Part shown: positions 1 to 9,413 of the stretch, one piece after another
Layout: each line of letters begins with the position of its first letter
How positions within the stretch are numbered: the stretch's first letter is position 1
Source: Bartonella sp. F02
GTDB lineage: Bacteria > Pseudomonadota > Alphaproteobacteria > Rhizobiales > Rhizobiaceae
NCBI RefSeq assembly: GCF_026929975.1
Contig: NZ_JANHOK010000003.1
Location: forward strand, 124,001-188,000
Reading direction: 5' to 3'
DNA length: 64,000 nt
Notes under the pieces: generated by a model
What the model was told of the DNA's origin: nothing
The model's database searches: none
The model's input: only the letters and a program-made list of their open reading frames with translations
Position numbers and translations under genes: made by a program

Positions 1-1306
1 CTGTAATTCGTCTCGTTATATAATCATCTTTATTATGTCCAGAAGGTATTTCCTGTGTTTTTAAGAGTATTTGTTTGCGATTTTTTATTTCGTAATCAAA
101 AACTTGTTCAGGTGTTGTCATGGATGAATAAGAAAAGCGAAAGGTTTCACTGTTATATTCTGCAGCGCCTTGTGGATCTAAAGAATAAGCTTCTTCTGTG
201 AATGTAACAGAGTGAATTTGTTTTGTTGGGCGTTCCATTATCTGTATACGAGGAAGTCCTTCAAAATATTCAAGCCAAATGATAAAGTCTTGGTAAGCAT
301 CATGAAATAAAATTAAACGTCCGAGCTGATGAGGGATCAGTTCAGACCAGTTTTCTGGCTGTGGTGACGTGAAGGGTGCAACCATAATTTTAAAATCTTT
401 TGCGTCATTGCTATTTGTAAGAATGTAAAAGACATCACCACCTTCAGTGAGCGAATATTCAATTCCTTTTTGTCGTTTTTTGACACATTGAGGAGATGTT
501 AGAGGACTGTCCGCAGGAATAAGCCAAGTTTCTGAGGTTTCATGATCATGAATATTAATGTAAATAACGTCATTCAGTTTAGAACCGCTAACATATAAGA
601 AAAATCCTGGATCATCTTCACAGAAAATAAGTTTATCTTGAGATTGATCGGTATTTAATTTATGATAATAAAGTTTTGATGGACGGTGATTGTGATCCAT
701 TCTCGTATAGAAAAATCCTTCAGACTTTGCATCCCATACCACATTTCCAGATGTCTCAGTAATTGTATCCGGACAGTCAGACAATGTTTTCAAATTGCGA
801 ATTTTTATTGTATAAAATTCAGATCCTTTGTCATCATAAGTCCATGCAACGAGTTTATGATCAGGAGATACTTGAACTGAGCCAAGATTAAAATAATTTT
901 TACCTTCAGCTAAAGCATCACAATTAAGGTAAACGTGTTTTTCCCCTCCATTTCTTGGTATACGGAAATAGTGTGGTTGTTGGCCTTCAGGAACATAAAA
1001 TAGACCATAAGCAAAAGGGCCATATTTGACAGGAACGGAACTCTCGTTTTCTTGGATGCGATTTTTCATTTCGGTAAAAAGAAGATTTTGTAATGCTTGC
1101 GTATCAGCCATTTGAGTAGCTTGATAAATATTTTCTTCTTCAAGATGGCGCTTAATGTTTTTATCAAGACAATTAGGATCTTGAAAGACATCCTGCCAGT
1201 TATCTGCTCGCAGCCAATGATAAGGATCACTTCGCCAAATACCATGATATATTTTTTTATGAAGCACTTTGGGTGTTTTAGGAGGCAATACAGAAGAATG
1301 TGTCAT
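1..1306 (-). CDS. ptrB: Protease II / oligopeptidase B-type serine peptidase (5' part; C-terminus outside window)
   Basis: About 435 N-terminal codons are visible; the gene runs off the left edge. The product begins MTHSSVLPPKTPKV and continues with YHWLRADNW, typical of the N-terminal part of prolyl oligopeptidase family S9A. The rest of the visible part fits the beta-propeller that gates access in oligopeptidase B, which cuts peptides after Arg or Lys. The catalytic Ser/Asp/His domain lies outside the window and cannot be checked. AAGGAT sits just upstream of the ATG. Oligopeptidase B is favoured over prolyl oligopeptidase by the overall N-terminal style only. Confidence 0.8.
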   Translation of the reverse strand, partial: MTHSSVLPPKTPKVLHKKIYHGIWRSDPYHWLRADNWQDVFQDPNCLDKNIKRHLEEENIYQATQMADTQALQNLLFTEMKNRIQENESSVPVKYGPFAYGLFYVPEGQQPHYFRIPRNGGEKHVYLNCDALAEGKNYFNLGSVQVSPDHKLVAWTYDDKGSEFYTIKIRNLKTLSDCPDTITETSGNVVWDAKSEGFFYTRMDHNHRPSKLYYHKLNTDQSQDKLIFCEDDPGFFLYVSGSKLNDVIYINIHDHETSETWLIPADSPLTSPQCVKKRQKGIEYSLTEGGDVFYILTNSNDAKDFKIMVAPFTSPQPENWSELIPHQLGRLILFHDAYQDFIIWLEYFEGLPRIQIMERPTKQIHSVTFTEEAYSLDPQGAAEYNSETFRFSYSSMTTPEQVFDYEIKNRKQILLKTQEIPSGHNKDDYITRRIT

Positions 1307-2124
1307 ACGTGATCCTTTATGTTCAAAGGTAGTTATAAATTGTTATTTTGAGGTTATTTTATGCATGTAAAGTGTAAATTTATGAATTTTTGTTTACGTT
1401 TAAAATGGAGTGAAGAAGTCTACAGCTTATCTTTTATCATGTATTATAAATACTTTCTTCAGTGAGTGTGATGGGTTATTGATGATAGTTTAAAAGTAGG
1501 CTTATTAATTTTACACTAACATTAAATTTTTGCTAAATGGCAGGAGATGGATTGTTCTAAGATATGTATCTAGAATGGGAGTGTTAGACTCTGAATAAGA
1601 AAAACACTATATTGTATTGAAATGTAATTTTAAATATTGATTTGACATTAATATTTTCAATATATTGTGTTTATTATATATGTTTTTATTTCGTTATTGT
1701 ATTTTATTTTATTGAATTGAAAAGTCTTTTACATTATTTTCGATATTTAAAAAGTGCGGTATTCTTGTATTCGTATTGAGGTTTGATAAATAAATAATGA
1801 TCTATAATATTATCATTTTATGGAAAAAACTCGACAGAGAATAGTTTTGCACTATGTTATATTTTGTTTTTTTGTATGATGTTTTGTAAACAAAATCACC
1901 TTGTATAAGTCAGCGTTTTATTATGTTTTGTGACAAAAAAGAGAAATTTATTTGATTTTTTTGTGTTAAAGTAATTTTATAAATTAATTGAATTGACAAA
2001 AAAGATTTTTGTACAATATGAAACTTATGTGTGTAATGACGCTTAAAGATTTATGTGCGTAGGATATTGGTATTGCGAGTATAAGTAAAATGATGTCTCA
2101 ATTTTAATATTAAAGGAAACAAGA
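1307..2124. other. Long AT-rich intergenic region between ptrB and mucR
   Basis: About 820 bases between divergent genes. It must carry the ptrB promoter (minus strand, left end) and the mucR promoter (right end). No open frame longer than a few dozen codons and no RNA gene is recognisable. The DNA is rich in A/T tracts; MucR-type regulators are known to bind AT-rich DNA and often regulate their own gene, so autoregulation is plausible but not shown. Confidence 0.5.
1993..2020 (+). promoter_or_regulatory. Candidate promoter of mucR
   Basis: TTGACA at 1993-1998 matches the sigma-70 -35 consensus exactly. After 16 bases comes AATATG (2015-2020), a weak -10. The predicted start of transcription would give a leader of about 100 bases before the mucR ATG. 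By eye only. Confidence 0.4.
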
Positions 2125-2559
2125 ATGGAACATCACCCAGTCTTAGAGACTGAAAGCAATTTAATCATTACATTAGTTGCTAATATTGTTGCCGCTTATG
2201 TGAGTAATAATGCAATCCGACCGACTGAGGTGCCAAATTTGATTGCTGATATTCATGCTGCTTTTTTAAAAGTGGGGAATGTTGCGTTAACGGAAGTAGA
2301 GATTGAAAAACAAAGGCCTGCAGTTAATCCAAAGCGCTCGATCTTTCCTGATTATCTTATTTGTCTTGAAGATGGGAAAAAGTTTAAATCTTTGAAGCGT
2401 CATCTTATGACACATTATGGTATGCTGCCTGAAGAATATCGTGAAAAGTGGCATTTGGATAGCACTTACCCGATGGTTGCACCTAATTATGCTAAGGCAC
2501 GTTCAGTTTTAGCTAAAGAAATGGGGCTTGGTCGAAAAAGTCAACAAAAAAAAGTTTAA
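2125..2559 (+). CDS. mucR: MucR/Ros family zinc-finger transcriptional regulator
   Basis: 144 residues, the usual length of the alphaproteobacterial Ros/MucR family of global regulators of surface polysaccharide, motility and virulence genes. The finger lies at residues 80-97 (Cys80, Asp83, His93, His97). Aspartate replaces the second cysteine of the classical C2H2 finger, a variant common in Rhizobiales MucR. The N-terminal half, which in this family drives oligomerisation, is helical and hydrophobic. AAAGGAA precedes the ATG. It stands alone, convergent with sufE. The family is clear; target genes cannot be read from the window. Confidence 0.93.
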   Translation: MEHHPVLETESNLIITLVANIVAAYVSNNAIRPTEVPNLIADIHAAFLKVGNVALTEVEIEKQRPAVNPKRSIFPDYLICLEDGKKFKSLKRHLMTHYGMLPEEYREKWHLDSTYPMVAPNYAKARSVLAKEMGLGRKSQQKKV

Positions 2560-2618
2560 ATAATTATGTTCAAAAACAGTTGAATTGAATGAAAATATTT
2601 CTTCAGTCATCTTATTTG

Positions 2619-3071
2619 TTAGGAAATTTTTCTATTGTTTTTAGGATAAACATCTGGCCTTGCTAAAGAGCTTTCAGTGCGAATCTTTGTAATCATAGCT
2701 TTTAAACCGTTCGACCGTTGAGGTGTAAGATTGTCGTTTAATCCAAGAGTTTTAAGAAGTTCTTCAGCGCTAGCTTCATATATTTCAGAAGCCGTTTTGC
2801 CGGAATAGAAGGTGAGAAGAATATAAATAAGACCACGTACAATATGAGCGTCGGAATCTCCTTGAAATGTTAGTATAGGATCTTCTGAGTGATTACGTGA
2901 GGTTAAAAGCCATACTTGGCTGACGCATCCATGTACTTTATGAGCATCATTTCGCGCACTTTCTGGAAAAGGAGGAAGTTCGTGGCCGAGTTCAATCACA
3001 TAGCGATAACGATCTTCCCAGTTCTCAAGAAGAGAAAAATTTTCTATGATATCATCGATTGTTATCGTCAT
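2619..3071 (-). CDS. sufE: SufE-family cysteine desulfuration protein
   Basis: 150 residues. SufE accepts the persulfide sulfur from the desulfurase SufS and passes it to the Fe-S scaffold in the cytoplasm. The acceptor cysteine is Cys49 in HGCVSQVW, the family signature. The N-terminal WEDRYRYVIELG and the later DSDAHIVRGLIYILL segments also match. No other suf gene lies nearby, as is usual for the stand-alone sufE of Rhizobiales. Convergent with mucR, with about 60 bases between the stop codons. Confidence 0.92.
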   Translation of the reverse strand: MTITIDDIIENFSLLENWEDRYRYVIELGHELPPFPESARNDAHKVHGCVSQVWLLTSRNHSEDPILTFQGDSDAHIVRGLIYILLTFYSGKTASEIYEASAEELLKTLGLNDNLTPQRSNGLKAMITKIRTESSLARPDVYPKNNRKIS

Positions 3072-3198
3072 AGTTTTAGTTCCTTTATTCTTGTAATGAT
3101 TATAGGGTGGTTGAGGGTATATGATAGATAAACATCTATTTCTTTTAAATTAAAAATAGTGCAAACTACTCAAAACTTTTATTTAAAGATCACTCATA

Positions 3199-3555
3199 TT
3201 ATTTTTCTGTGAAATTTTGTGCATTGCTTTTAGGGTGAGTATCTTCGGTTTGAACCGTATTTTTGTTATCAAGTGTGTGATCAAGATATTCGTATGCGAT
3301 TTTGGCACCGTGACGTATATGTTTTCCTATCGATTCAAGAAAAGATTTTCCAGTTTTGCAGGTTTCTGTATTCCGGTCACAAAATTTTTGTAAATCGTTG
3401 AATGTTTCTTTAAATAAGGTAATAGCATCGTTTGTTGTTGAGTTTATTGTTTCTTGTGAAGAAGGGTCATTGCTATTTTTTTTGTTTGCAAAGATTGAAA
3501 TCACTATAAAGACACAAAATAAAAAAAATGCTGATTTAATTAAAAAACGTATCAT
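3199..3555 (-). CDS. Small membrane-anchored protein, DUF5330-type
   Basis: 118 residues. An N-terminal hydrophobic segment (about residues 4-23) is an uncleaved anchor or signal peptide; the rest would be periplasmic. A short block, FNDLQKFCDRNTETCKTGKS, holds two cysteines seven residues apart and resembles the alphaproteobacterial DUF5330 family, which often sits beside sufE and mucR. No function is known. The C-terminal 25 residues are polar and of low complexity. The family call is from memory of the cysteine block. Confidence 0.65.
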   Translation of the reverse strand: MIRFLIKSAFFLFCVFIVISIFANKKNSNDPSSQETINSTTNDAITLFKETFNDLQKFCDRNTETCKTGKSFLESIGKHIRHGAKIAYEYLDHTLDNKNTVQTEDTHPKSNAQNFTEK

Positions 3556-4575
3556 GGAATTCCAGCACGGTGTAGTTACAAATAAAATTGAAAAAAAAAT
3601 AACTTATATGATTTGTATTAAAAAAAATGTGATGTTTGAGATTTTATGAAAGTGCGCAATTTATTTCGCAAACGTTTGAAAAAATATAGAATATAAATGT
3701 ATGTATAAATAACGATTACCTCAATGAATCTCAGATGTGGTTTTATAAACAGAATATTAGCAACCTTTTTTTTATAATATGATAAGAAAAATTTTCTATT
3801 GCAAGGCGAATAATAAAAGAGATGACAATGTTTTTATAATTATCGCACGATAGTTATGCATAGCATTTATGAGAGTTTTGACCTTTATAATATATTTCAA
3901 ATATAGCGCATTCTTTGATTTTGCGTAATGCATTTATGTCAATTACAATGATGAGATTAATTTTTTATTTTAATCCTTATGTTTTTAAGCAGGATGCTTT
4001 TTAAATTTTTAACCATCAATTGTGTTTATCTGAAATGGGTTTTCGGTAATATGGCTGATTTTTCTCAATCTACGTATTGAAAAAATTGGTATTCTTATAT
4101 TCCGCATTAAACATTTAAGTAATTATTTTTATTAGAACAATGTTATTGTTGGTATAAAATTTATATTTTATTCATGATTTTTTATTTTTTTTAAGTAATC
4201 TTAAATTTGTGAATTTTATTGGATATTATTAGGGTATTTTGAGTTTAGATATATACTGTGTCTGCAATCGTTTAGCTGATTGCACTGTTACATGGGAAAT
4301 TAAATTTGTATATCCTCGTAAATTTGTGTGACGTGAAGAAATAATCCACAAGGGAGGTTTGATTGAATTTACTTAGAATATTTAAAATATAAAAATGCAT
4401 AAGGTTAACTAAACGATCAGAGATTATTTCATTGATACATTGGTATCTTAATAATGATTATGGGCATTAAAATAATTTATAATAAAGCCGTGAATATATT
4501 TTCTTCTCATTATAGATAAAATAACTTCTATTGAATTTTGTATAGAAAACCAATCACAATTGAAAATAAAAAATA
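3556..4575. other. 1-kb AT-rich intergenic region, no gene recognised
   Basis: This gap separates a minus-strand small gene from a plus-strand gene and must hold their promoters. I find no coding remnant that I can name. Two things stand out: a hairpin at 4263-4284 and a strong Shine-Dalgarno-like AGGGAGG at 4351-4357, described separately. The rest is A/T runs. Confidence 0.5.
4263..4284 (+). other. Hairpin with 7-bp perfect stem in a gene-free region
   Basis: TGCAATC and GATTGCA form a perfect 7-bp stem around an 8-base loop. About 70 bases downstream lies AGGGAGG (4351-4357), the strongest Shine-Dalgarno match nearby, followed only by a five-codon frame starting TTG. The combination suggests a structured leader or small RNA, but no gene follows until 4576. 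Confidence 0.3.
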
Positions 4576-5427
4576 ATGGCCAAAAAACGAGAAATGCGTA
4601 AAACTAAAGTTTTAAAGCAACGAAGTATTATTATAACATTTTTTTTAATGATTGGTTGGTTGTTTTTTTGGTTAACGAAGTGTCTTTATTATTGTATGCG
4701 CACAAATGCTTCATTGGTTGTAGGTTTTCTTCTTTTTATTATTAGTCTTGGATTTGTTTCTTTTAATGCTTTATTTTCACAAATAAACATGAATCAAGAT
4801 GCATATATTCAAATGAAGTTGGAGCGTTCTTCAACTGTAGATCAGGATGCAATTTTATTCAAACAACAAACAATATCTCACACCGATGGTGTTCAGATTT
4901 CTTCTGTACCTATTCCACGTATTTTCCGTAAAAATGTACCTTCGGAGCAAAGTTTATTACAGGAAAATTTATTGAAAATGCAGCAAAAGTTAACAAAACT
5001 TGGCTTTTATGATGGTCCGTTAGATGGGTTAGATGGTCCGAAAATGCGTCGTGCTATCGCATTGTGGAAAGAAAAAATGGCTCATAAAGATATGCTCGTG
5101 CAAAAGAATAGTTTACAAAAATATTCAGAAGATGAAATTGCCAAAATAATAAACCGAAGCAAAAAAGAAATGATCAATAATGCACTTAAAGTAAATGCTG
5201 TAGCAGATTCAAAAGATACTTTTGTAAAACCTTCTGTTTCAGATGTTATGCGTGTACAAGAAGCTTTGCGTTTTTTTGGAGATTCTGAGATTGTTGTGAC
5301 TGGTAGAGAAGATCAAAAAACACAAAATGCTTTGAAACAGTTTCAAAAAATATTTAATCTTCCTATAACAGGTAAAATTGATCGTAAAGTTTTGATAAAG
5401 ATGCGTGAAATTGGATTATTAAGTTAA
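4576..5427 (+). CDS. Membrane-anchored protein with two peptidoglycan-binding domains
   Basis: 283 residues. A basic N-terminus is followed by two hydrophobic segments (about residues 18-38 and 45-66), then a linker. A PG_binding_1-type domain lies near residues 130-170 (QQKLTKLGFYDGPLDG) and a second at about 220-283 (VQEALRFFG ... QFQKIFNLPITGKID). Such proteins bind the cell wall non-covalently; no catalytic domain is present. The ATG follows an A-rich stretch with a weak ribosome-binding site. It stands alone, downstream of a 1-kb gap. Role in the wall is inferred from the domains only. Confidence 0.8.
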   Translation: MAKKREMRKTKVLKQRSIIITFFLMIGWLFFWLTKCLYYCMRTNASLVVGFLLFIISLGFVSFNALFSQINMNQDAYIQMKLERSSTVDQDAILFKQQTISHTDGVQISSVPIPRIFRKNVPSEQSLLQENLLKMQQKLTKLGFYDGPLDGLDGPKMRRAIALWKEKMAHKDMLVQKNSLQKYSEDEIAKIINRSKKEMINNALKVNAVADSKDTFVKPSVSDVMRVQEALRFFGDSEIVVTGREDQKTQNALKQFQKIFNLPITGKIDRKVLIKMREIGLLS

Positions 5428-5831
5428 AAAGAAATTTTTCTTTTCTGATGATCAAAAACAACCGATATTACAGAAAAATATATTGAGATTATAAATTTCG
5501 AGAAGAGCAAGGTATATTTGTTCAAAATTATTTATGTCTGCTCTATCAAAGATTATTCAGTGAACAATGTGATCGTCTGTCAAAATAACTTATTCTCTGT
5601 AAAACAGAAATGGTGTTATGCTCACATATAATTAATGAACTGTTTTTGTGCAGTAGCGTAGTGAATTTTAATTTAGATAAACAACCATTTTATGAAATAT
5701 TTGGATATAATAAATTGTCTTAAATTGAACGAAAAATAGTCTTAAATTGAACGCAAAAGCTATTTTTGATATTTGATTTATTAAGATTGTAATTGATCCA
5801 TTGGGTATGTTTTTTATAATTAAAGAAAGAA
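5428..5831. other. Intergenic region between convergent genes, containing a direct repeat
   Basis: About 400 bases between the 3' ends of two convergent genes. It should need only terminators, yet contains a 15-base direct repeat (described separately). AAAAGAAATTTTTCTTTT just after 5427 could be a weak terminator for the upstream gene. No coding remnant recognised. Confidence 0.45.
5717..5753. repeat. 15-bp direct repeat, copies 22 bp apart
   Basis: GTCTTAAATTGAACG occurs at 5717-5731 and again, perfectly, at 5739-5753. The centre-to-centre distance is 22 bases, about two helical turns, which would place two bound proteins on the same face. The next four bases differ only slightly (AAAA against CAAA). 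No promoter is expected here because both flanking genes end at this gap. Confidence 0.6.
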
Positions 5832-6371
5832 CTATTCATTGAATGTATGACAAGTTGCCTGTGAAAGAAAAGTTTCACTACCTTTTTTCGTTAAGAAAGA
5901 AGGAGAAAATACACGTAGAATAACAAAACCTTCATTCAAATCTTGAGTTATTAAAACTGGATTAAGATTGGTTTTCATTATCGATCGTCTAAGCTCTATG
6001 ATTTGTATAGGTTTTCCAATAATCAGATTAAGTTGAGCATTAAGAGCTGTTCGGTCATTCAAACTATAAAAAATAATGCCATCATGCGTATACGCTGAAA
6101 GTGACCAGAATTGTGTTGTTTTTTGAGTTGTTAAATGGACAGGGCCATGTTCAAGATTAAATCTGCAGACTTTAAGAAGAAATAAAGGGTCTCGAGATTG
6201 ATGAATAGAGCTAGAAGGGTGCAGGTTAACAAATTGGTAGGGTTTTCCTGTTTTTTCAAGCCGTGTCCATATATTATTTTGTGCATAATAAGGAACTAAA
6301 AATAAAACAGAAATATGAATAATAAGAGTGCTGAAGCTTGTAAAAAGCACAATGTAAATGAGTTTAATCAC
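5832..6371 (-). CDS. Membrane-anchored protein, DUF1254-type
   Basis: 179 residues. An N-terminal hydrophobic segment (about residues 3-27) anchors a periplasmic domain. The text YSLNDRTALNAQLNLIIG, with a late GFVILRVFSP, resembles the short DUF1254 proteins that Rhizobiales encode next to a DUF1214 protein. Its start overlaps the end of the upstream gene by 8 bases, so the two are translationally coupled and probably act together. No biochemical role is established to my knowledge. Confidence 0.65.
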   Translation of the reverse strand: MIKLIYIVLFTSFSTLIIHISVLFLVPYYAQNNIWTRLEKTGKPYQFVNLHPSSSIHQSRDPLFLLKVCRFNLEHGPVHLTTQKTTQFWSLSAYTHDGIIFYSLNDRTALNAQLNLIIGKPIQIIELRRSIMKTNLNPVLITQDLNEGFVILRVFSPSFLTKKGSETFLSQATCHTFNE

Positions 6372-6960
6372 AATTTTTTTGTCCTGAAGGGATTTTCTCT
6401 AGAGAAGGCATAGTAAGTTTCTGTAATTCTGTTGCAGAGATGATTGAGGTATCGTATAAAGTGAGGATCAGTCCGAATTCTTCAGGACTAACAATTGCAA
6501 GCCAATTGCCAATTTGTGGAGTTGGGGAAATGTGTATGTATAATGAACCATCATTTTCATAGATAATATTGTGAGTGTGGAGTGCAAAAGGCACTGCATC
6601 GGTTGAAATATATGGTTTAAGAAATTTATCGGCTGTATAAAGAGTAAAAAGACGCGCTTCAGGAAGAAAACCTTTGAGGATGTAATTGCAATGAGAGCGA
6701 AGTGGACGTCCATGGTTATCTTCCCAGAGTTGGAAAATGAGACTTTCTGTACGTCCAAGTGAAATATTCCCATGTTTAGCAGAACGAGCACGAGTATAGG
6801 GATCTGTTTCCATTGTTCCTATTTGCGGATAAGTATTCCATTTTCCAATTGTGAAACGACCAAAATTTTCAAAAGAATTAAGAATATAATTGACACTTAA
6901 TGTGCCACCTAAAATGGAAAAAGAAAAGATAACAAGAAAAACAGCAATCTTAAAAAACAT
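6364..6960 (-). CDS. Membrane-anchored protein, DUF1214-type
   Basis: 198 residues with an N-terminal hydrophobic segment (about residues 4-27) and a periplasmic domain. The block TDPYTRARSAKHGNISLGRTE and the later SLYIHISPTPQIGNWL resemble DUF1214. It overlaps the downstream DUF1254-type gene by 8 bases and lies 16 bases after the class A penicillin-binding protein gene, so the three are probably one transcript. The position next to a wall synthase hints at an envelope role; this is inference from order only. Confidence 0.7.
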   Translation of the reverse strand: MFFKIAVFLVIFSFSILGGTLSVNYILNSFENFGRFTIGKWNTYPQIGTMETDPYTRARSAKHGNISLGRTESLIFQLWEDNHGRPLRSHCNYILKGFLPEARLFTLYTADKFLKPYISTDAVPFALHTHNIIYENDGSLYIHISPTPQIGNWLAIVSPEEFGLILTLYDTSIISATELQKLTMPSLEKIPSGQKNCD

Positions 6961-6976
6961 CGTAGGATACTCAAAT

Positions 6977-9130
6977 TTAATGCATGATGGATTGAAGAGT
7001 TGTAGTTTTTGATAAGATTGCAGGTGGAGTTTTCATGAGATCTTCGTTAATTTTTTGCACAATTTGTAGTGTTTTAGGTGAAAAAGTATGAGGCAATAGA
7101 AGTGTTTGTTCCGAGTTGTGATGGGCAAAAGGAATAGGGGGATGGTAAGGTAAGATAGAGTTTTTAACACCATAGAGTGGTTTTATCATTGTGTTTTGGT
7201 GTGCATAAAACATAATTCTGTGCCATATCATAGCGGGAATAACGCCACCAAAAGCACGATTCATAGGAGAAAAATCATCATTTCCCATCCAGACAGCACC
7301 GGTATAATTTCCAGTAAAACCAACAAACCAAGCATCACGATATGATTGTGATGTTCCGGTTTTACCAGCAACAAGGGTCATGGGGAGAGCTGCGCGTTTT
7401 CCTGATCCCCTTGTTGTAACTCCAACCATCATTTGATTCATATAAGCTGCAGATTGTTCGCTGATAACTCTGTGTGATTTGTTGCCATGAAGTGTCCAAT
7501 CCCATATGAGATGACCATCGGATGTTTTGATTTGTGTGAAGCCATGACGATTTCCAGCTATTCCACCATTAGCAAAAACATTGAAACCTGTTGCTTGATC
7601 CATGGGGGTCATATTGGATGTACCTAAGACCATGGTTTTATGCGATAAAATATGTGCGCTAATATCCATATCTTTAATCAAATTGATAATAGGTTGAGTA
7701 TCACGATTAAGATATTGAGAAGTAATATAGACAGGAATTGTATTAATAGAGAAAGCTAAAGCAGTTGCGACATCAATCTTCCCCAGATAGCGTCCAGAAT
7801 TATTTCTAGGGGACCAACGACCCCATTTTATAGGAGCATCGAGGACTATGGTTGTGGGAGATAAACCGCGTTCCATGGCAGCGGCATAGACATAAGGTTT
7901 GAATGAAGAACCAGGTTGTCGACCGCCCTGAGTTGCTCGATTAAATTGACTTTTATTATAATCAACGCCTCCAACAATAGCGCGGACAGCTCCATTATTA
8001 TCCATAATGACAGCAGCAGCTTGTGTTGCGCGGTATTGTGGACCATATTGGTGTAAATAATATTTAATGGATTCTTCTGCTATTTTCTGTATGTTTGGGT
8101 CAAGGGTCGTTTGTACAATCAAATTACGACTTTGGAGTTTGCTGCTCATTTTTTGAATTTCATCAAAAACCCAATCCAGAAAATAATTTGGCTGATCATT
8201 TTTTATTTTTGCGATGAGTTTTGCAGGATAACGATGTGCTTTGATGATTTGGCTATCGGTCATGAAACCGCTAGCCACTAGGTTAGAAAGGACAATATTG
8301 GCACGGGTTTGTGCGGCAGATAAATTGTTATGGGGAGCATATTTAGTTGGCGCTTTGAAAAGACCAGCTAACATAGCGGATTCAGCAAGAGATACATCAT
8401 GTATATCTTTATTAAAATAAAACTTGGCAGCTGCTACGATACCAAAATTACCCCCTCCCATATAGGCATGATCAAGATACAGTTGCAAGATTTGTTTTTT
8501 ATTGAAATTTGCTTCTAACCAAAGAGCTAAGTACGCTTCTTTAATTTTACGGATTATGGTTCGTTCATTTGTTAAAAATAAATTTTTAGCGAGTTGTTGT
8601 GTAAGAGTTGAGCCACCTTGAACGACACCTTTAGCTTGCATATTTCGTGAAATTGCTCGTATGAGACCGTAAAAATCAACACCCCAGTGATCAAAAAAAC
8701 GACGATCTTCTGTCGCAAGAACAGCTTTGATAAGATAATCAGGCATTTCTTCAACAGGAACTGAGACAGCTGGTGAAGTTCCACGGTATCCGATGGGATT
8801 TCCATATCGATCTAAAAAAAGAATGGAAAAATTCTGAGAAGTGTACCAGTCTTTTTTTGCTAATTCAAAAATAGATATTCCAACGGTTGTAAAAAGAGTA
8901 AAACCAATTAATCCCAATGTCAGTGTTTCATCAAGAACTTCAATGATAAAGCGTTTCCATCCTCGTATGCGAAAACACTGTGTTGTGAAAGTTGTTTGAT
9001 TCCAGAAGCGATTGTTAGCAGTACGGATACGGTAAAGCATTGTATCTAGCAGTGAATCTAATGCAATCAGTTTCTCATTACGAAATAATTTATTTTTTCT
9101 TTCCTTCTTCTTTTTCAAGAAATCAAACAT
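6977..9130 (-). CDS. Class A penicillin-binding protein (transglycosylase/transpeptidase)
   Basis: 717 residues; polymerises and cross-links peptidoglycan at the outer face of the inner membrane. A basic cytoplasmic N-terminus precedes one membrane segment (about 68-90). The GT51 domain carries the catalytic Glu in EDRRFFDHWG (Glu141) and QGGSTLTQQLAKN (171-183). The transpeptidase has SxxK at Ser408-Lys411 (PGSSFKP), SIN at 461-463 and KTGTS in the last quarter. All key residues are intact. The C-terminus is short after the KTG box. PBP1A/1C-like; the exact subclass is uncertain. Confidence 0.93.
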   Translation of the reverse strand: MFDFLKKKKERKNKLFRNEKLIALDSLLDTMLYRIRTANNRFWNQTTFTTQCFRIRGWKRFIIEVLDETLTLGLIGFTLFTTVGISIFELAKKDWYTSQNFSILFLDRYGNPIGYRGTSPAVSVPVEEMPDYLIKAVLATEDRRFFDHWGVDFYGLIRAISRNMQAKGVVQGGSTLTQQLAKNLFLTNERTIIRKIKEAYLALWLEANFNKKQILQLYLDHAYMGGGNFGIVAAAKFYFNKDIHDVSLAESAMLAGLFKAPTKYAPHNNLSAAQTRANIVLSNLVASGFMTDSQIIKAHRYPAKLIAKIKNDQPNYFLDWVFDEIQKMSSKLQSRNLIVQTTLDPNIQKIAEESIKYYLHQYGPQYRATQAAAVIMDNNGAVRAIVGGVDYNKSQFNRATQGGRQPGSSFKPYVYAAAMERGLSPTTIVLDAPIKWGRWSPRNNSGRYLGKIDVATALAFSINTIPVYITSQYLNRDTQPIINLIKDMDISAHILSHKTMVLGTSNMTPMDQATGFNVFANGGIAGNRHGFTQIKTSDGHLIWDWTLHGNKSHRVISEQSAAYMNQMMVGVTTRGSGKRAALPMTLVAGKTGTSQSYRDAWFVGFTGNYTGAVWMGNDDFSPMNRAFGGVIPAMIWHRIMFYAHQNTMIKPLYGVKNSILPYHPPIPFAHHNSEQTLLLPHTFSPKTLQIVQKINEDLMKTPPAILSKTTTLQSIMH

Positions 9131-9413
9131 TTAAAGGATCCTGATAATAAGGGAGTAGGATGAATAATTTTGTAATAATTATATGGAGTAAAGACGTTTT
9201 TTTTCTATAGTTATACTAAAAGCAAGTTTTTTATAATTTTAAAAAATCTCTTTTATTACAAAATATACATGGTACTCAAATTTTGTTATTCATTAATCGG
9301 ATTCTTTATTTGATTTATTTAAATTTTATATCATGTATCTTGATGTATAATTTAATCGGTCAAAAATTCTGCTATTCATCTTGTATTCAGGTCGAATAGA
9401 TTATGAGAAGTTT

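Noticed and set aside
686-1312. Two short plus-strand frames opposite ptrB
   Set aside because: Both are antisense to the clear peptidase reading frame.
1755-4113. Similar strings GGTATTCTTGTATTCG (about 1759) and GGTATTCTTATATTCCG (about 4090)
   Set aside because: Short, imperfect and A/T-rich; chance similarity cannot be excluded and no other feature links them.
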